From: Streptomyces albipurpureus | GTDB taxonomy: Bacteria; Actinomycetota; Actinomycetes; Streptomycetales; Streptomycetaceae | Assembly (NCBI RefSeq): GCF_023701525.1 | Contig: NZ_JAMQAW010000040.1 | Coordinates: forward strand, 58,366-122,365 | Direction of reading: 5' to 3' | DNA length: 64,000 nt | Part shown: positions 48,139-56,577 of the stretch, one piece after another | How the letters are laid out: each line of letters begins with the position of its first letter | How positions within the stretch are numbered: position 1 is the first letter of the stretch | Made by a program: the position numbers and the translations under genes | The notes under the pieces: model-generated | Told to the model about the DNA's origin: nothing | Databases searched by the model: none | The model's input: the letters and a program-made list of their open reading frames with translations, nothing else

Positions 48139-48876
48139 GTGATCGATTGGCGGGGTGTGGCCCTCAGAACGGTCCGGGGCGTGATGGCAGGGCCCACGGT
48201 GACGCATGGGGTGATCGCCGTCTGTTGTGCGGTCTTTCTCGTTAGTCCCGTATCAGGGGTCAATGCGTCGTACGGCACCGGAGACGCCCTGCTCGCGGCA
48301 CAGGCCGCGTACTTCGAAAGGTGGGGGGTGATCCCCGCCGAATTGATGAGTGGCGACTCTGGCACCCTGCTGACCCCCCTCACCGCACTCTTCGTCCACG
48401 GCAACTGGCTGCATCTCCTCGGCAACATGCTGTTCCTCTATGTCTTCGGCGCGATGGCCGAAGAGCGCATGGGACAGATCGGATTCGCCCTGTTCTACAC
48501 AGCCACCGGCTATCTCGCGCTCTGCGCCTACGCGGTGGCCAACATGGACTCGGAGCAGACCCTCGTCGGAGCCTCCGGGGCGATCTCGGGGGTGCTCGGC
48601 GCGTTCCTCTTCCTCTTCCCGAAGGCCCGGGTCACCAGCCTCTTCCCGTTCCTTTTCTTCCTACCCCTACGCTTTCCCGCCTGGCTCGTGCTGATCTTCT
48701 GGTTCGTCCTCCAGTGGCTGGCGGCTTCCGGCGCCGGCAGCGGCGGACCCGGTGTGGCCTATCTCGCACATGTGGTGGGCTTCGGCACCGGGTTCTGCTA
48801 CGCCTGGGGGCGCTATGGGCGCCGGGCTAGAGTGAAGGTCCAAACCGCGGCCCCCGAGGGAGACAGTCAACCGTGA
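48139..48876 (+). CDS. Rhomboid-family intramembrane serine protease
   Basis: A protein of about 245 residues with six or seven membrane helices. Rhomboid marks are HGNWLHLLGNMLFLYVFG in helix 2, the nucleophile in VGASGAISGVLGAFL (GASG) and the general base in YLAHVVGFGTGF. GTG 48139 is the likely start; ATG 48184 is possible. It cleaves membrane-anchored substrates within the bilayer. The stop overlaps the next gene by GTGA. Confidence 0.88.
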   Translation: MIDWRGVALRTVRGVMAGPTVTHGVIAVCCAVFLVSPVSGVNASYGTGDALLAAQAAYFERWGVIPAELMSGDSGTLLTPLTALFVHGNWLHLLGNMLFLYVFGAMAEERMGQIGFALFYTATGYLALCAYAVANMDSEQTLVGASGAISGVLGAFLFLFPKARVTSLFPFLFFLPLRFPAWLVLIFWFVLQWLAASGAGSGGPGVAYLAHVVGFGTGFCYAWGRYGRRARVKVQTAAPEGDSQP

Positions 48877-49154
48877 TCACCGCGATCGTGCTCATCAAGA
48901 CCAGCGTGGACCGCATCCCGGAGATCGCCGAGTCGATCGCCGCGCTGGACAGCGTCAGCGAGGTCTTCTCCGTCACCGGCACCTACGATCTGATCGCCAT
49001 GGTCCGGGTGGCCCGCCACGACGACCTCGCGGATGTGATCCCCGGTCGCATCAGCAAGATCGCGGGCGTGGAGGCCACCGATACCCATGTGGCCTTCCGC
49101 ACCTATTCACAGCACGACCTCGAAGCGGCCTTCGCCATCGGTCTGGACTCGTGA
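48873..49154 (+). CDS. Lrp/AsnC-type ligand-binding (RAM) domain protein
   Basis: A 93-residue stand-alone RAM domain: AIVLIKTSVDRIPEIAESIAALDSVSEVFSVTGTYDLIAMVRV, then a helix and FRTYSQHDLEAAF. No DNA-binding domain is present. Such proteins form oligomers that bind amino acids and can modulate Lrp regulators or enzymes. GTG 48873 overlaps the rhomboid stop (GTGA), indicating coupled translation. Confidence 0.88.
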   Translation: MITAIVLIKTSVDRIPEIAESIAALDSVSEVFSVTGTYDLIAMVRVARHDDLADVIPGRISKIAGVEATDTHVAFRTYSQHDLEAAFAIGLDS

Positions 49155-49313
49155 GCCACTCAGGGAGGCCATCGATCCCGTCGCCACACCGGCGCCCCGG
49201 GCCTCCCCGCAACCCCCTGAGCACCAAGAACACGAACCATCAGCGCACAATATGAAGACTTCTTCATCTGCGCCTCATGCGGCGGCCCGCCAAGAGCCGC
49301 CACCATCGAACCC

Positions 49314-49619
49314 ATGGTCTTCTCGCATCGCCTGGCGACCCTCGCCGCAGTCGTCGCGATACCCCTCGGTATCGCGGTGACCAGCTACGCCCTCACCGAC
49401 AACCCCGACGACCGCAAAGCCCCGCCCAAGGTGGAGCTGGAGAGCGGCTCACCGTCCCCTTCACCCAGTACGCCCGTACCCGCCCCCAGCAACGAAACGG
49501 TTTCGCCGCCGCCGATCCGCGACAGCCCATCGGGCGATGACAACAATGACGACGGCAACGAGCGAGGCGGACAGGGCGACGACGGCCCGGGCGGCGACGA
49601 CACCGGTGAAGACGGCTGA
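49314..49619 (+). CDS. Small exported acidic protein preceding a two-component system
   Basis: A 101-residue protein starting at ATG 49314. A signal peptide or anchor (RLATLAAVVAIPLGIAVTSYAL) is followed by a Pro/Ser-rich stretch (SPSPSPSTPVPAPS) and a highly acidic tail (SGDDNNDDGNERGGQGDDGPGGDDTGED). Its 3' end overlaps the histidine kinase start by 14 bp, so the two are probably co-translated. It could be an extracytoplasmic accessory or metal-binding partner of the kinase. No homologous family is recognised. Confidence 0.65.
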   Translation: MVFSHRLATLAAVVAIPLGIAVTSYALTDNPDDRKAPPKVELESGSPSPSPSTPVPAPSNETVSPPPIRDSPSGDDNNDDGNERGGQGDDGPGGDDTGEDG

Positions 49620-51099
49620 CTCCGGACGCCCCTGGGTCTCGGCCCGGCTGCGCATCCTGCTCTGGCTGGTCGTCGTGATGGCGGTGGCCCTCGTCGCCGT
49701 CGCCGCCGCCACCCGCTCGGTACTCCTGCGCGATGTGGACCACCGGATCGACAATCTGCTGGCCCAGGAGGCGGAGGAGTTCGCCAATCTCGCCCGCCGC
49801 GGGGTCAACCCGGAGACCGGCCAGCGGTTCACCGCCCCGAAGCCGCTGCTGAGACTCTTCCTGGAACGGCAGTACGCCGACCCGGACGAGGAACTGCTGG
49901 GACTCATCGAGCGCGCGGACCCCGCCCCCCCGGCGACGCTCGTGCAGTTCCGCGAGGTACGGGTGGACCACCCCCTGGCCGATGACCCCCGCTCGCTGAC
50001 CGCCGTCTTCAAGTCCCCGAACGCCACCGGCACCCTGCACCGCCCCCAGGGCGAGATCCGCTGGGCCAAGGTTGAGATCGGCGCCAGCGCGGGCCATCCG
50101 GCCGCGGCCTTCGTCGTCGCCTTCCACCCGGAGGGCGAGCAGCAGAAGGCCGGAAACATCTTCACCATGCTGATCGCCATCTCCGGGGTGGCACTGCTGA
50201 TGACCATCGGCATCGGCTGGGTGGTCGCCGGTCGGATACTCCGACCCGTACGCCTGGTGCGTACGACCGCGGCCCAACTCACCGAACAGGACCTCACCCA
50301 GCGCATACCGGTACAGGGCCGCGACGACATAGCCGCGCTCGCCGAGACCTTCAACGCCATGCTGGACCGGCTGGAGCGGGCCTTTGCCGCCCAGCGCGAG
50401 TTCGTCGATGACGCGGGACACGAACTGCGCACCCCCATCACCATCGTCCGCGGTCATCTCGAACTCATGGGAGACGACCCGGCCGAGCGGGAGGAGACGG
50501 TTCGGATCGTGCTGGAGGAGTTGGAGCGGATGAGCCGGATCGTGGAGGATCTGCTGCTGCTCGCCAAGGCGGAGCGGCCCGACTTCGTCTCCCCCGAGCC
50601 GGTGCAGCTCGGGGAGTTGACCGCCGATGTGTTCGTCAAGGCCAGGGCCCTTGGGGAACGCGAGTGGAACTTCGCCGGCGCGGTGGACGCCGAGGTGCTG
50701 CTGGACCCCCAGCGGATCACCCAGGCCATGGTCCAACTGGCACAGAACGCCGTGCAGCACACCGTGCCCGGGCAACGCGTCAGCATCGGCTCCCGCGCCA
50801 GGGCGGACGGGATCGAGCTCTACGTCGCCGACACCGGGCCGGGAGTCCAACCACAGGACCAGGAAGTCATCTTCGAGCGGTTCCGCCGCGGCACCTCCCG
50901 CCGTGGAGCCCGCGCCACCGGAGCGGGACTGGGCCTCGCCATCGTCAAGGCCATAGCCGAAGGCAATGGCGGCGCTGTCGAACTGCGGCCGACCGAAGGG
51001 GGCGGAGCCACCTTCGTCCTCGTCTTCCAGGGACTGCACGAACTGCACGAACCGAACGACCTGAACGAAGGGAAGGACATGGAGGAAGCCGCGCTGTGA
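49606..51099 (+). CDS. Sensor histidine kinase with HAMP domain
   Basis: A protein of about 497 residues. Membrane helix 1 (ILLWLVVVMAVALVAVAAATRSVLL) and helix 2 (IFTMLIAISGVALLMTIGIGWVVAG) flank an extracytoplasmic domain of about 150 residues. Then come HAMP (RILRPVRLVRTTAAQLTEQDL), the phospho-His box (FVDDAGHELRTPITIVRGHLEL) and the ATPase domain (QLAQNAVQHT; YVADTGPGV; ATGAGLGLAIVKAIAEGNGG). GTG 49606 is preferred; ATG 49537 is in frame but overlaps the small upstream gene by 83 bp. The stop overlaps the response regulator start (GTGA). Confidence 0.92.
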   Translation: MKTADSGRPWVSARLRILLWLVVVMAVALVAVAAATRSVLLRDVDHRIDNLLAQEAEEFANLARRGVNPETGQRFTAPKPLLRLFLERQYADPDEELLGLIERADPAPPATLVQFREVRVDHPLADDPRSLTAVFKSPNATGTLHRPQGEIRWAKVEIGASAGHPAAAFVVAFHPEGEQQKAGNIFTMLIAISGVALLMTIGIGWVVAGRILRPVRLVRTTAAQLTEQDLTQRIPVQGRDDIAALAETFNAMLDRLERAFAAQREFVDDAGHELRTPITIVRGHLELMGDDPAEREETVRIVLEELERMSRIVEDLLLLAKAERPDFVSPEPVQLGELTADVFVKARALGEREWNFAGAVDAEVLLDPQRITQAMVQLAQNAVQHTVPGQRVSIGSRARADGIELYVADTGPGVQPQDQEVIFERFRRGTSRRGARATGAGLGLAIVKAIAEGNGGAVELRPTEGGGATFVLVFQGLHELHEPNDLNEGKDMEEAAL

Positions 51100-51758
51100 A
51101 CCGCATTCTCATCGTCGAGGACGAGGAACGCATCGCCTCTTTCGTCGAGAAGGGCCTGCGGGCCAATGGATTCACCACCACCGTCGTCGGCGACGGTGAG
51201 GCGGCCTACGACTACGCCATCACCGGCGGCTTCGACCTGGTGGTCCTGGACATCGGACTGCCCGGCAAGGACGGCTTCACCGTACTGCGCCAACTGCGCG
51301 AGGCCCGGGTCTCCGTACCGGTGATCGTGCTCACCGCACGTGATTCCGTACGCGATACGGTGGCGGGCCTGGAGGGCGGCGCCGACGACTGGATGACCAA
51401 GCCCTTCCGCTTCGAGGAACTGCTGGCACGGGTACGCCTGCGCCTGCGCACAGCGGCCCGCGCACCCGAGGTGACCGTACTGCGCAATGGCGAACTCACC
51501 CTCGATCTACGCACCCGCAGGGCCCGGTCGGGTGAGCGGATGGTGGATCTGACCGCACGTGAGTTCGTGCTGCTTGAGCTGTTCCTCCGCCACCCGGGGC
51601 AGGTGCTCTCCCGAGAGCAGATCCTCTCCCATGTCTGGGGCTATGACTTCGACCCGGGCTCCAACATCGTGGACGTCTATGTCCGCGCCCTCCGCAAGAA
51701 GCTGGGCGCGGACCGGGTGGAGACGGTACGGGGCATGGGCTACCGGCTGCCCGAATAG
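51096..51758 (+). CDS. OmpR/PhoB-family response regulator
   Basis: A 220-residue regulator. The receiver domain has VEDEERI, phosphoacceptor Asp near 51 (LVVLDIGLPG), VLTARDS and the Lys in WMTKPFRFEEL. The winged-helix output domain ends in VWGYDFDPGSNIVDVYVRALRKKLG..VRGMGYRL. Its GTG overlaps the kinase stop (GTGA). OmpR-type regulators bind direct repeats; a direct repeat TCATGAAG-N1-GC lies at the start of the downstream transporter gene. Confidence 0.94.
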   Translation: MNRILIVEDEERIASFVEKGLRANGFTTTVVGDGEAAYDYAITGGFDLVVLDIGLPGKDGFTVLRQLREARVSVPVIVLTARDSVRDTVAGLEGGADDWMTKPFRFEELLARVRLRLRTAARAPEVTVLRNGELTLDLRTRRARSGERMVDLTAREFVLLELFLRHPGQVLSREQILSHVWGYDFDPGSNIVDVYVRALRKKLGADRVETVRGMGYRLPE

Positions 51759-51780
51759 CTGGTAGCCGTACGAGAGCAGG

Positions 51781-51825
51781 GGCGTCGTCCAAGCCATCAG
51801 GGGCTTGGGACGGGGCCCCTTTTCC
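51781..51825 (+). terminator. Terminator after the two-component operon
   Basis: GTCCAAGCC and GGCTTGGGAC form a stem with one bulge, extended outward by GGGGC..GCCCC pairing and followed by CCCCTTTT. It lies about 25 bp after the response regulator stop. An 11-bp pyrimidine-rich unit (TTCCGCGTCTC) is repeated just beyond (51822-51853). Confidence 0.7.
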
Positions 51826-52029
51826 GCGTCTCTTCCGCGTCTCTTCCGCGTCCAACCGACCGGGACCTCCGACTGACGGCCCCAGACACCCGTGGTGGCC
51901 CGCAGTGGATCCGCACCCGCGGGACCAACTGGGCGCCAGTGGGGGCATATGACCTTGGCCTACCCTGCTGAGCTGGGAGTTCTCCCCCCTTCCTCGCTCA
52001 CTCCCGCGCGTTCCCGCTCTGTGAAGTTC

Positions 52030-52062
52030 CCTTCATGAAGGGCTCATGAAGCGCTCACCGCC
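52030..52062. promoter_or_regulatory. Palindrome and direct repeat at the SLC13-like gene start
   Basis: CCCTTCATGAAGGG (52030-52043) is a perfect 14-bp palindrome directly before the ATG. It overlaps a direct repeat, TCATGAAGGGC then TCATGAAGCGC, 11 bp apart. Spacing near one helical turn fits binding of an OmpR-type regulator such as the one encoded just upstream, but the second copy lies within the coding start, so the repeat could also be coincidental. Confidence 0.3.
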
Positions 52063-53494
52063 GCGGCGCAGTCTCGATGACGTGACCCTGAACCTGCGTC
52101 AAGCGGCGACCCTCTGCGTGGCCCTGAGCATCTGTGCGCTGCTCCTGGTGCCCGGCAACTTCCCAGAGCTCGGTGGCGATGCCCGCGTCACCCTCGCCGT
52201 CTTCGCCCTCGCGACCTGTGCCTGGATCGGCACCCCGATCGATGACACCTATATCGCGCTTGGCGCCGGGCTCGCCCTCACCGCAACCGGGGTGATCAGC
52301 AGTGACGCCCTCTTCGGCACCCTCGGCGATGACACGGTGTGGCTGCTGATCTGCGCCTTCGTACTGGCCGCCGCGGTGGCCAGAACCGGGCTCGCCGGGC
52401 GGGCCGCGGCGTTCCTGGTGGGCGGGGCCCGCAGTGTGCGGCAGTTGGTCCATCTGACCACCGCCGCTCTGGTGGTCACGGCGTTCGCGGTGCCGGCCAC
52501 CTCCGGGCGAGCCGCGCTCGCGATGCCGGTGTTCCTCGCCCTGGCGAAGGCACTGGCGCACCGGAAGCGTCTGGTGGTGATGCTGGCGCTGCTCTTTCCC
52601 ACCGTCATCCTGCTGTCCGCGGTCGCCACCCTGATCGGCGCGGGCGCCCATCTGATCACCGTATCGGTGCTGTGGGAGGCGGCCGGCGAACGCATCGGAT
52701 TCACCGAGTGGCTGCTGCTCGGCCTTCCGTTGGCCATCGTCTCCTCCCATCTGGCGGCCGAGGCGGTCCTGTTCACCACGACGAGTCGCGCCGATCGCGA
52801 GGGGCCGGTGCACATCACCGCGGCCCAGATCCAGGAGCACAGCGACCGGCCCGTCATCGGCCCCTGGGAGGCGGCCGAGACCCGCTGCGCCGTGCTGCTG
52901 GCCACGGTCGTCGCGCTGTGGTGCAGTGAACCGCTGCACCGGGTCCCACCGGCCGTGGTCGCGCTGATCGGTGCGATCGTCGCGGCCTCCCCCGCGCTGG
53001 GAACCGTACGGCTCAAGGAAGCACTCAAGACCGTGCCCTGGTCGCTGCTGCTCTTCATGGCCGCGACCATGGCCATGGGCCTGGCACTCGCCGATTCCGG
53101 AGCGGCGAGCTGGCTGGTCAGCGGTGTCCCGCTGGATCTACCGCCCTGGCTGTTCCTCGCCGTGGTGGTCGCCGTGTCCACCGTCGCCCACCTGGTCCTT
53201 CAGTCACGATCGGCCCGGTCATCGGTGCTGGTGCCGTTGGTGGTCGCCGCCGCGGTCGGCGCGGGCGTCAACCCGGTCGCCGCCGCACTCGCCTCCACCG
53301 CGGCGGCCGGCTTCTGCCACACGCTGCCCGCGTCGGCGAAGCCGGTGACCCTCTTCGCCGACATCCCGGGCGTACCCACGTACACCCCGCGCGACCTGCT
53401 GCGGCTGTCCGCCGTGCTGGCACCCATGACCGCCGCGCTCGTCCTGCTCTTCGCCGTCGCCGTCTGGCCGCTGCTCGGCGTGCCCGTCCGCTGA
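52046..53494 (+). CDS. SLC13/DASS-like anion transporter
   Basis: A 482-residue polytopic protein with about 11-12 membrane helices. The order of helices, the re-entrant Ser/Asn-poor loop PATSGRAALAMPVFLALAKALAH and the second half repeat (STVAHLVLQSRSARSSVLVPL; TAAAGFCHTLPASAKP) resemble SLC13/CitMHS-type carriers for dicarboxylates, sulfate or phosphate. The substrate is not evident. ATG 52046 has GAAGGG just upstream; GTG 52082 is an alternative. The glycerate kinase gene follows by 29 bp, so a carboxylate such as glycerate is a reasonable guess. Confidence 0.78.
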   Translation: MKRSPPRRSLDDVTLNLRQAATLCVALSICALLLVPGNFPELGGDARVTLAVFALATCAWIGTPIDDTYIALGAGLALTATGVISSDALFGTLGDDTVWLLICAFVLAAAVARTGLAGRAAAFLVGGARSVRQLVHLTTAALVVTAFAVPATSGRAALAMPVFLALAKALAHRKRLVVMLALLFPTVILLSAVATLIGAGAHLITVSVLWEAAGERIGFTEWLLLGLPLAIVSSHLAAEAVLFTTTSRADREGPVHITAAQIQEHSDRPVIGPWEAAETRCAVLLATVVALWCSEPLHRVPPAVVALIGAIVAASPALGTVRLKEALKTVPWSLLLFMAATMAMGLALADSGAASWLVSGVPLDLPPWLFLAVVVAVSTVAHLVLQSRSARSSVLVPLVVAAAVGAGVNPVAAALASTAAAGFCHTLPASAKPVTLFADIPGVPTYTPRDLLRLSAVLAPMTAALVLLFAVAVWPLLGVPVR

Positions 53495-53523
53495 CGCACC
53501 CCCAACCCTCAAGGAGTGACCCC

Positions 53524-54747
53524 GTGCTGACCCGATTCGCCATTGCCCCGAGCGGCTTCAAGGAATCCCTGTCCGCCCAGTCCGCCGCCGCTGCGATCGC
53601 CGCGGGGGTGCGCCGGGTCGTCCCGGACGCGGAGATCGATCTGATACCGCTGGTCGACGGTGGTGAGGGCACCGCCGAGGCGCTCGCGTCGTCCTCGGGC
53701 GGGCGGCTGGTGCGGCTGTCCGCCACCGGGCCGACCGGTGAGCGGATCGGTACCCACTTCGCCCTGCTCGGGGACGGCGACGGAACGGCGGTGGTGGAGA
53801 TGGCGGCGGTCGCCGGCCTCTCCCTGGTACCGCGCGAGCTACGTGACCCGGGCGCCACCACGACCTACGGCGTGGGCGAGTTGATCCGTGCCGCCCTCGA
53901 CACCGGGGCGCGCCGGATACTCGTGGGCTGTGGGGACTCCGGCACATCGGACGGTGGCGCGGGAGCCCTCCAGGCGTTGGGGGCCAGGCTCCTTGACGCC
54001 GATGGCCACGAACTCAGCCATGGCGGGCGCGAGTTGCGCCGACTGACGCGTATCGACACCTCGGCGATCGACCCACGGCTCGCCGCCACCGAGATCCGGG
54101 TCGCCTGCAACCCCTTCAATGTGCTGTGCGGAGAGCGTGGGGTCGCTCGCGTCTTCGGCCCTCAGAAGGGTGCGACACCCGCGCAGGTCGAACAACTCGC
54201 GGCGGCGTTGGAGCACTGGGCGACCGTTCTCACCCGCGACCTCCGGGTGCCGGGCGATCTGTTCGGCGGTGCCGGCACGGGGGCGTCCGGCGGGCTCGGC
54301 GCGGGGCTCGCCGCGCTCGGGGCGCGGCTGCTGCCCCGATTCGATGTGCTGCTCGACCAGGTGGATCTGGATGAGCGTCTCGCCCGCGCGGATCTGGTGA
54401 TCACCGCCGAAGGCGCGCTGGACCATCAGACCCCGCGCGGCAAGGTGCCCGCCGAGGTGGCCCGGCGCGCCAAGCGCTACGGACGCGAGGTGCTGGCCCT
54501 CGCCGGGACCATCGGCGAGGGCGCACACCAGGTGCGATCCGTGGGGGTGGATGCGTACAGCGCCATCCTGCCGGCACCGGTGAGTCTGACGGAGGCGCTC
54601 AGTCGCGGGGGTGAGTTCCTCACCGACGCCACCGAACGCGCCCTGCGGATGGTGCTGATCGGGACCAGGCTCGCGATGCGCGCCGAGCGTCAGAGCGCGG
54701 CGGCGGTCGCCCTGTCGGGAACGCAGCGGCCTTCCTCGGTACGGTAG
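53524..54747 (+). CDS. Glycerate kinase (GarK/GlxK family)
   Basis: A 407-residue kinase. Family motifs: IAPSGFKESLSAQSAAAAIAAGV, LIPLVDGGEGTAEAL, GCGDSGTSDGGAGALQALGA, CNPFNVLCGERGVARVFGPQKGA, FGGAGTGASGGLGAGLAALGA and DLVITAEGALDHQTPRGKVP. It phosphorylates D-glycerate to 2-phosphoglycerate in the class I pathway. The last 58 bp overlap the convergent class V aminotransferase gene, and the extra C-terminal ~35 residues beyond the core may be non-conserved. Confidence 0.92.
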   Translation: MLTRFAIAPSGFKESLSAQSAAAAIAAGVRRVVPDAEIDLIPLVDGGEGTAEALASSSGGRLVRLSATGPTGERIGTHFALLGDGDGTAVVEMAAVAGLSLVPRELRDPGATTTYGVGELIRAALDTGARRILVGCGDSGTSDGGAGALQALGARLLDADGHELSHGGRELRRLTRIDTSAIDPRLAATEIRVACNPFNVLCGERGVARVFGPQKGATPAQVEQLAAALEHWATVLTRDLRVPGDLFGGAGTGASGGLGAGLAALGARLLPRFDVLLDQVDLDERLARADLVITAEGALDHQTPRGKVPAEVARRAKRYGREVLALAGTIGEGAHQVRSVGVDAYSAILPAPVSLTEALSRGGEFLTDATERALRMVLIGTRLAMRAERQSAAAVALSGTQRPSSVR

Positions 54748-56096
54748 TTCCAGCGCGCGCCGTCACGGACGAGCTCCTTGACGGCGCGTACGAAACGCTC
54801 CACATGCTCATCGGGGGTACCGGCGCCGAAGCTCACCCGAATAGCGTTGAGTGAGCCGGGGGTCTCATCCGGCGCTCCGCACTCACCGGGCTCCTGGGGG
54901 GTGCTGCCCAGCAGGGTGCGTACCAGCGGGTGGGCGCAGAACAGTCCGTCGCGCACCCCGATGCCGTACTCAGCGGAGAGCGCGGCGGCGAAGTGCGAGC
55001 TGTTCCAGCCCTGGACGACGAAGGAGATCACTCCGACCCGGGGTGCGTCATCGCCGAACAGCGAGAGCACCTTGACCTCGGGCACCTCGGCGAGTCCCGC
55101 GCGGACCGCGGTCACCAGGCGCTGCTCGCGGGCCACCAGAGTGTCGAAGCCCTCTTCCCGCAGGGCCTTGCAGGCGGAGGCGATGGCATAGACGCCGATG
55201 ACATTGGGGGAACCGGCCTCATGACGGGCGGCCGTGGTGTGCCACTCGACCTCCACCCCGCCGTCGGCCCGTCGGGCCACCTGCCGGGAGGCACCGCCGC
55301 CGGCGAGGTAGGGCTCGGCGCTCTGGAGCCAGTCGGCGCGCCCGGCGAGCACACCCGAGCCGAACGGCGCGTACAGCTTGTGCCCGGAGAACGCCACCCA
55401 GTCGACATCGAGATCGCGCACGGATACGGCGTGGTGCGGGGCGAGTTGCGCGGCGTCGAGCACGATCCGCGCGCCGTGGGCGTGGGCGGCGGCGGTGAGT
55501 TCGCGTACCGGCCAGAGCTCACCGGTCACATTGGAAGCACCGGTGACACAGACCAGTGCCGGCCCGTACGGGTCGCGGTCGGCGAGCGCGCGCTCCAGGG
55601 TCGTGACGGCTTCTTCGGGGGTACGGGGGGCGTTGAGATAGGTGACCTGGGCGTCACGCCACGGCAGCAGGGAGGCGTGGTGCTCGGTCTCGAAGACGAA
55701 GACCTGGCAGTCGGCGGGCAGGCAGGCGGCGAGCAGATTGAGCGAGTCGGTGGTGGAGCGGGTGAAGACGATCTGGTCGCCATCACGGCAGTCGAGGAAC
55801 TCGGCGACCGTCTGCCGGCTGTTCTCGAAGAGGTCGGTGGAGAGCTGGGAGAGATATCCGGCGCCCCGGTGGACGCTGCCGTAGTAGGGGGCGTACGCGG
55901 CCACATCGTCCCAGACGCGCTGGAGGGCGGGGGCGCTGGCGGCGTAGTCCAGTGCGGCGTAGGTGACTTCGCCACCGGTGACGAGGGGGACCGTCACATC
56001 CCGACCGAGTACGGGCAGCGGCGCGGCGCAGGCGGGATCGGCGTCGGCGAGGTCGAGGGAGGCGACGGAAGCGGCGGCGTGCGGGCGTGCGGACAT
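54690..56096 (-). CDS. Class V aminotransferase / cysteine desulfurase-like PLP enzyme
   Basis: A 468-residue PLP enzyme. LDYAASAPALQRVWD and APYYGSVHRGAGYLSQ form the N-terminal substrate region. TRSTTDSLNLLA and ETEHHASLLPW (His stacking on PLP) follow, then ASNVTGELWPV, VLDAAQLAPHHAV (Asp) and the Schiff-base Lys in FSGHKLYAPFGSG. A Cys in VRDGLFCAHPLV aligns with the SufS-type catalytic loop. It could be a cysteine/selenocysteine desulfurase or a specialised lyase. Its 3' end overlaps the glycerate kinase gene on the opposite strand by 58 bp. Confidence 0.88.
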   Translation of the reverse strand: MSARPHAAASVASLDLADADPACAAPLPVLGRDVTVPLVTGGEVTYAALDYAASAPALQRVWDDVAAYAPYYGSVHRGAGYLSQLSTDLFENSRQTVAEFLDCRDGDQIVFTRSTTDSLNLLAACLPADCQVFVFETEHHASLLPWRDAQVTYLNAPRTPEEAVTTLERALADRDPYGPALVCVTGASNVTGELWPVRELTAAAHAHGARIVLDAAQLAPHHAVSVRDLDVDWVAFSGHKLYAPFGSGVLAGRADWLQSAEPYLAGGGASRQVARRADGGVEVEWHTTAARHEAGSPNVIGVYAIASACKALREEGFDTLVAREQRLVTAVRAGLAEVPEVKVLSLFGDDAPRVGVISFVVQGWNSSHFAAALSAEYGIGVRDGLFCAHPLVRTLLGSTPQEPGECGAPDETPGSLNAIRVSFGAGTPDEHVERFVRAVKELVRDGARWNYRTEEGRCVPDRATAAAL

Positions 56097-56577
56097 GGCG
56101 ATATCTCCCGGTTATGACACAGCGGAATGACTTCATCTACCCGTGCGCAGGCATGGCGGAAGCACGCCTTGCGGTGACGGGGATTGCCTCGGAAACGCGG
56201 AGATGGCCGCGCGGAGGGTGTGCTGAAGAGGGGGCGGAAAGCCCTATCGCATTCGCTTGCTCACGAGACTGCTCCCTTGAGGACCAGGACCCCAGGGTTC
56301 GCAGGGGTCCGCGCTTGCCGCGGGCCTCGCTGCCCACGGCCTGGTCTTCACCCGGGGCACCCCGCCACGGACGGAGGGTTGCCGGACAGCGGGCCGGGGC
56401 CGTAGTCGCTGTCGCTCATGACCTGAGGAGACGGTATGCCAGCCGGTCGCGGTACCGCAACCCGTTCCGCATTCCGGACACGCTGACGGGTGCCCGGGGG
56501 CGGATCGCTCCGACGCGAACGCCAGGGGGTGTGCCACGACCGGTCCGACGCGGCCTGGCACACCCCCGGCAAAAGCG
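56097..56577. other. 481-bp intergenic region
   Basis: No convincing gene lies between the divergently spaced aminotransferase start and trpD end. Frames here have shadow-like composition and no ribosome sites. Two hairpins are visible: GGACCCC/GGGGTCC at 56287-56310 and the strong trpD terminator at 56525-56567. The promoter of the aminotransferase gene should lie near 56100-56200. Confidence 0.65.
56525..56567 (-). terminator. trpD terminator
   Basis: GGGGGTGTGCCA (56525-56536) pairs perfectly with TGGCACACCCCC (56556-56567) over 12 bp around a 19-base loop. It begins about 10 bp beyond the trpD stop. Confidence 0.85.

Noticed and set aside
56097..56577. A gene in the 481-bp gap
   Set aside because: Several frames exist on both strands, but none has a ribosome site or recognisable protein sequence.
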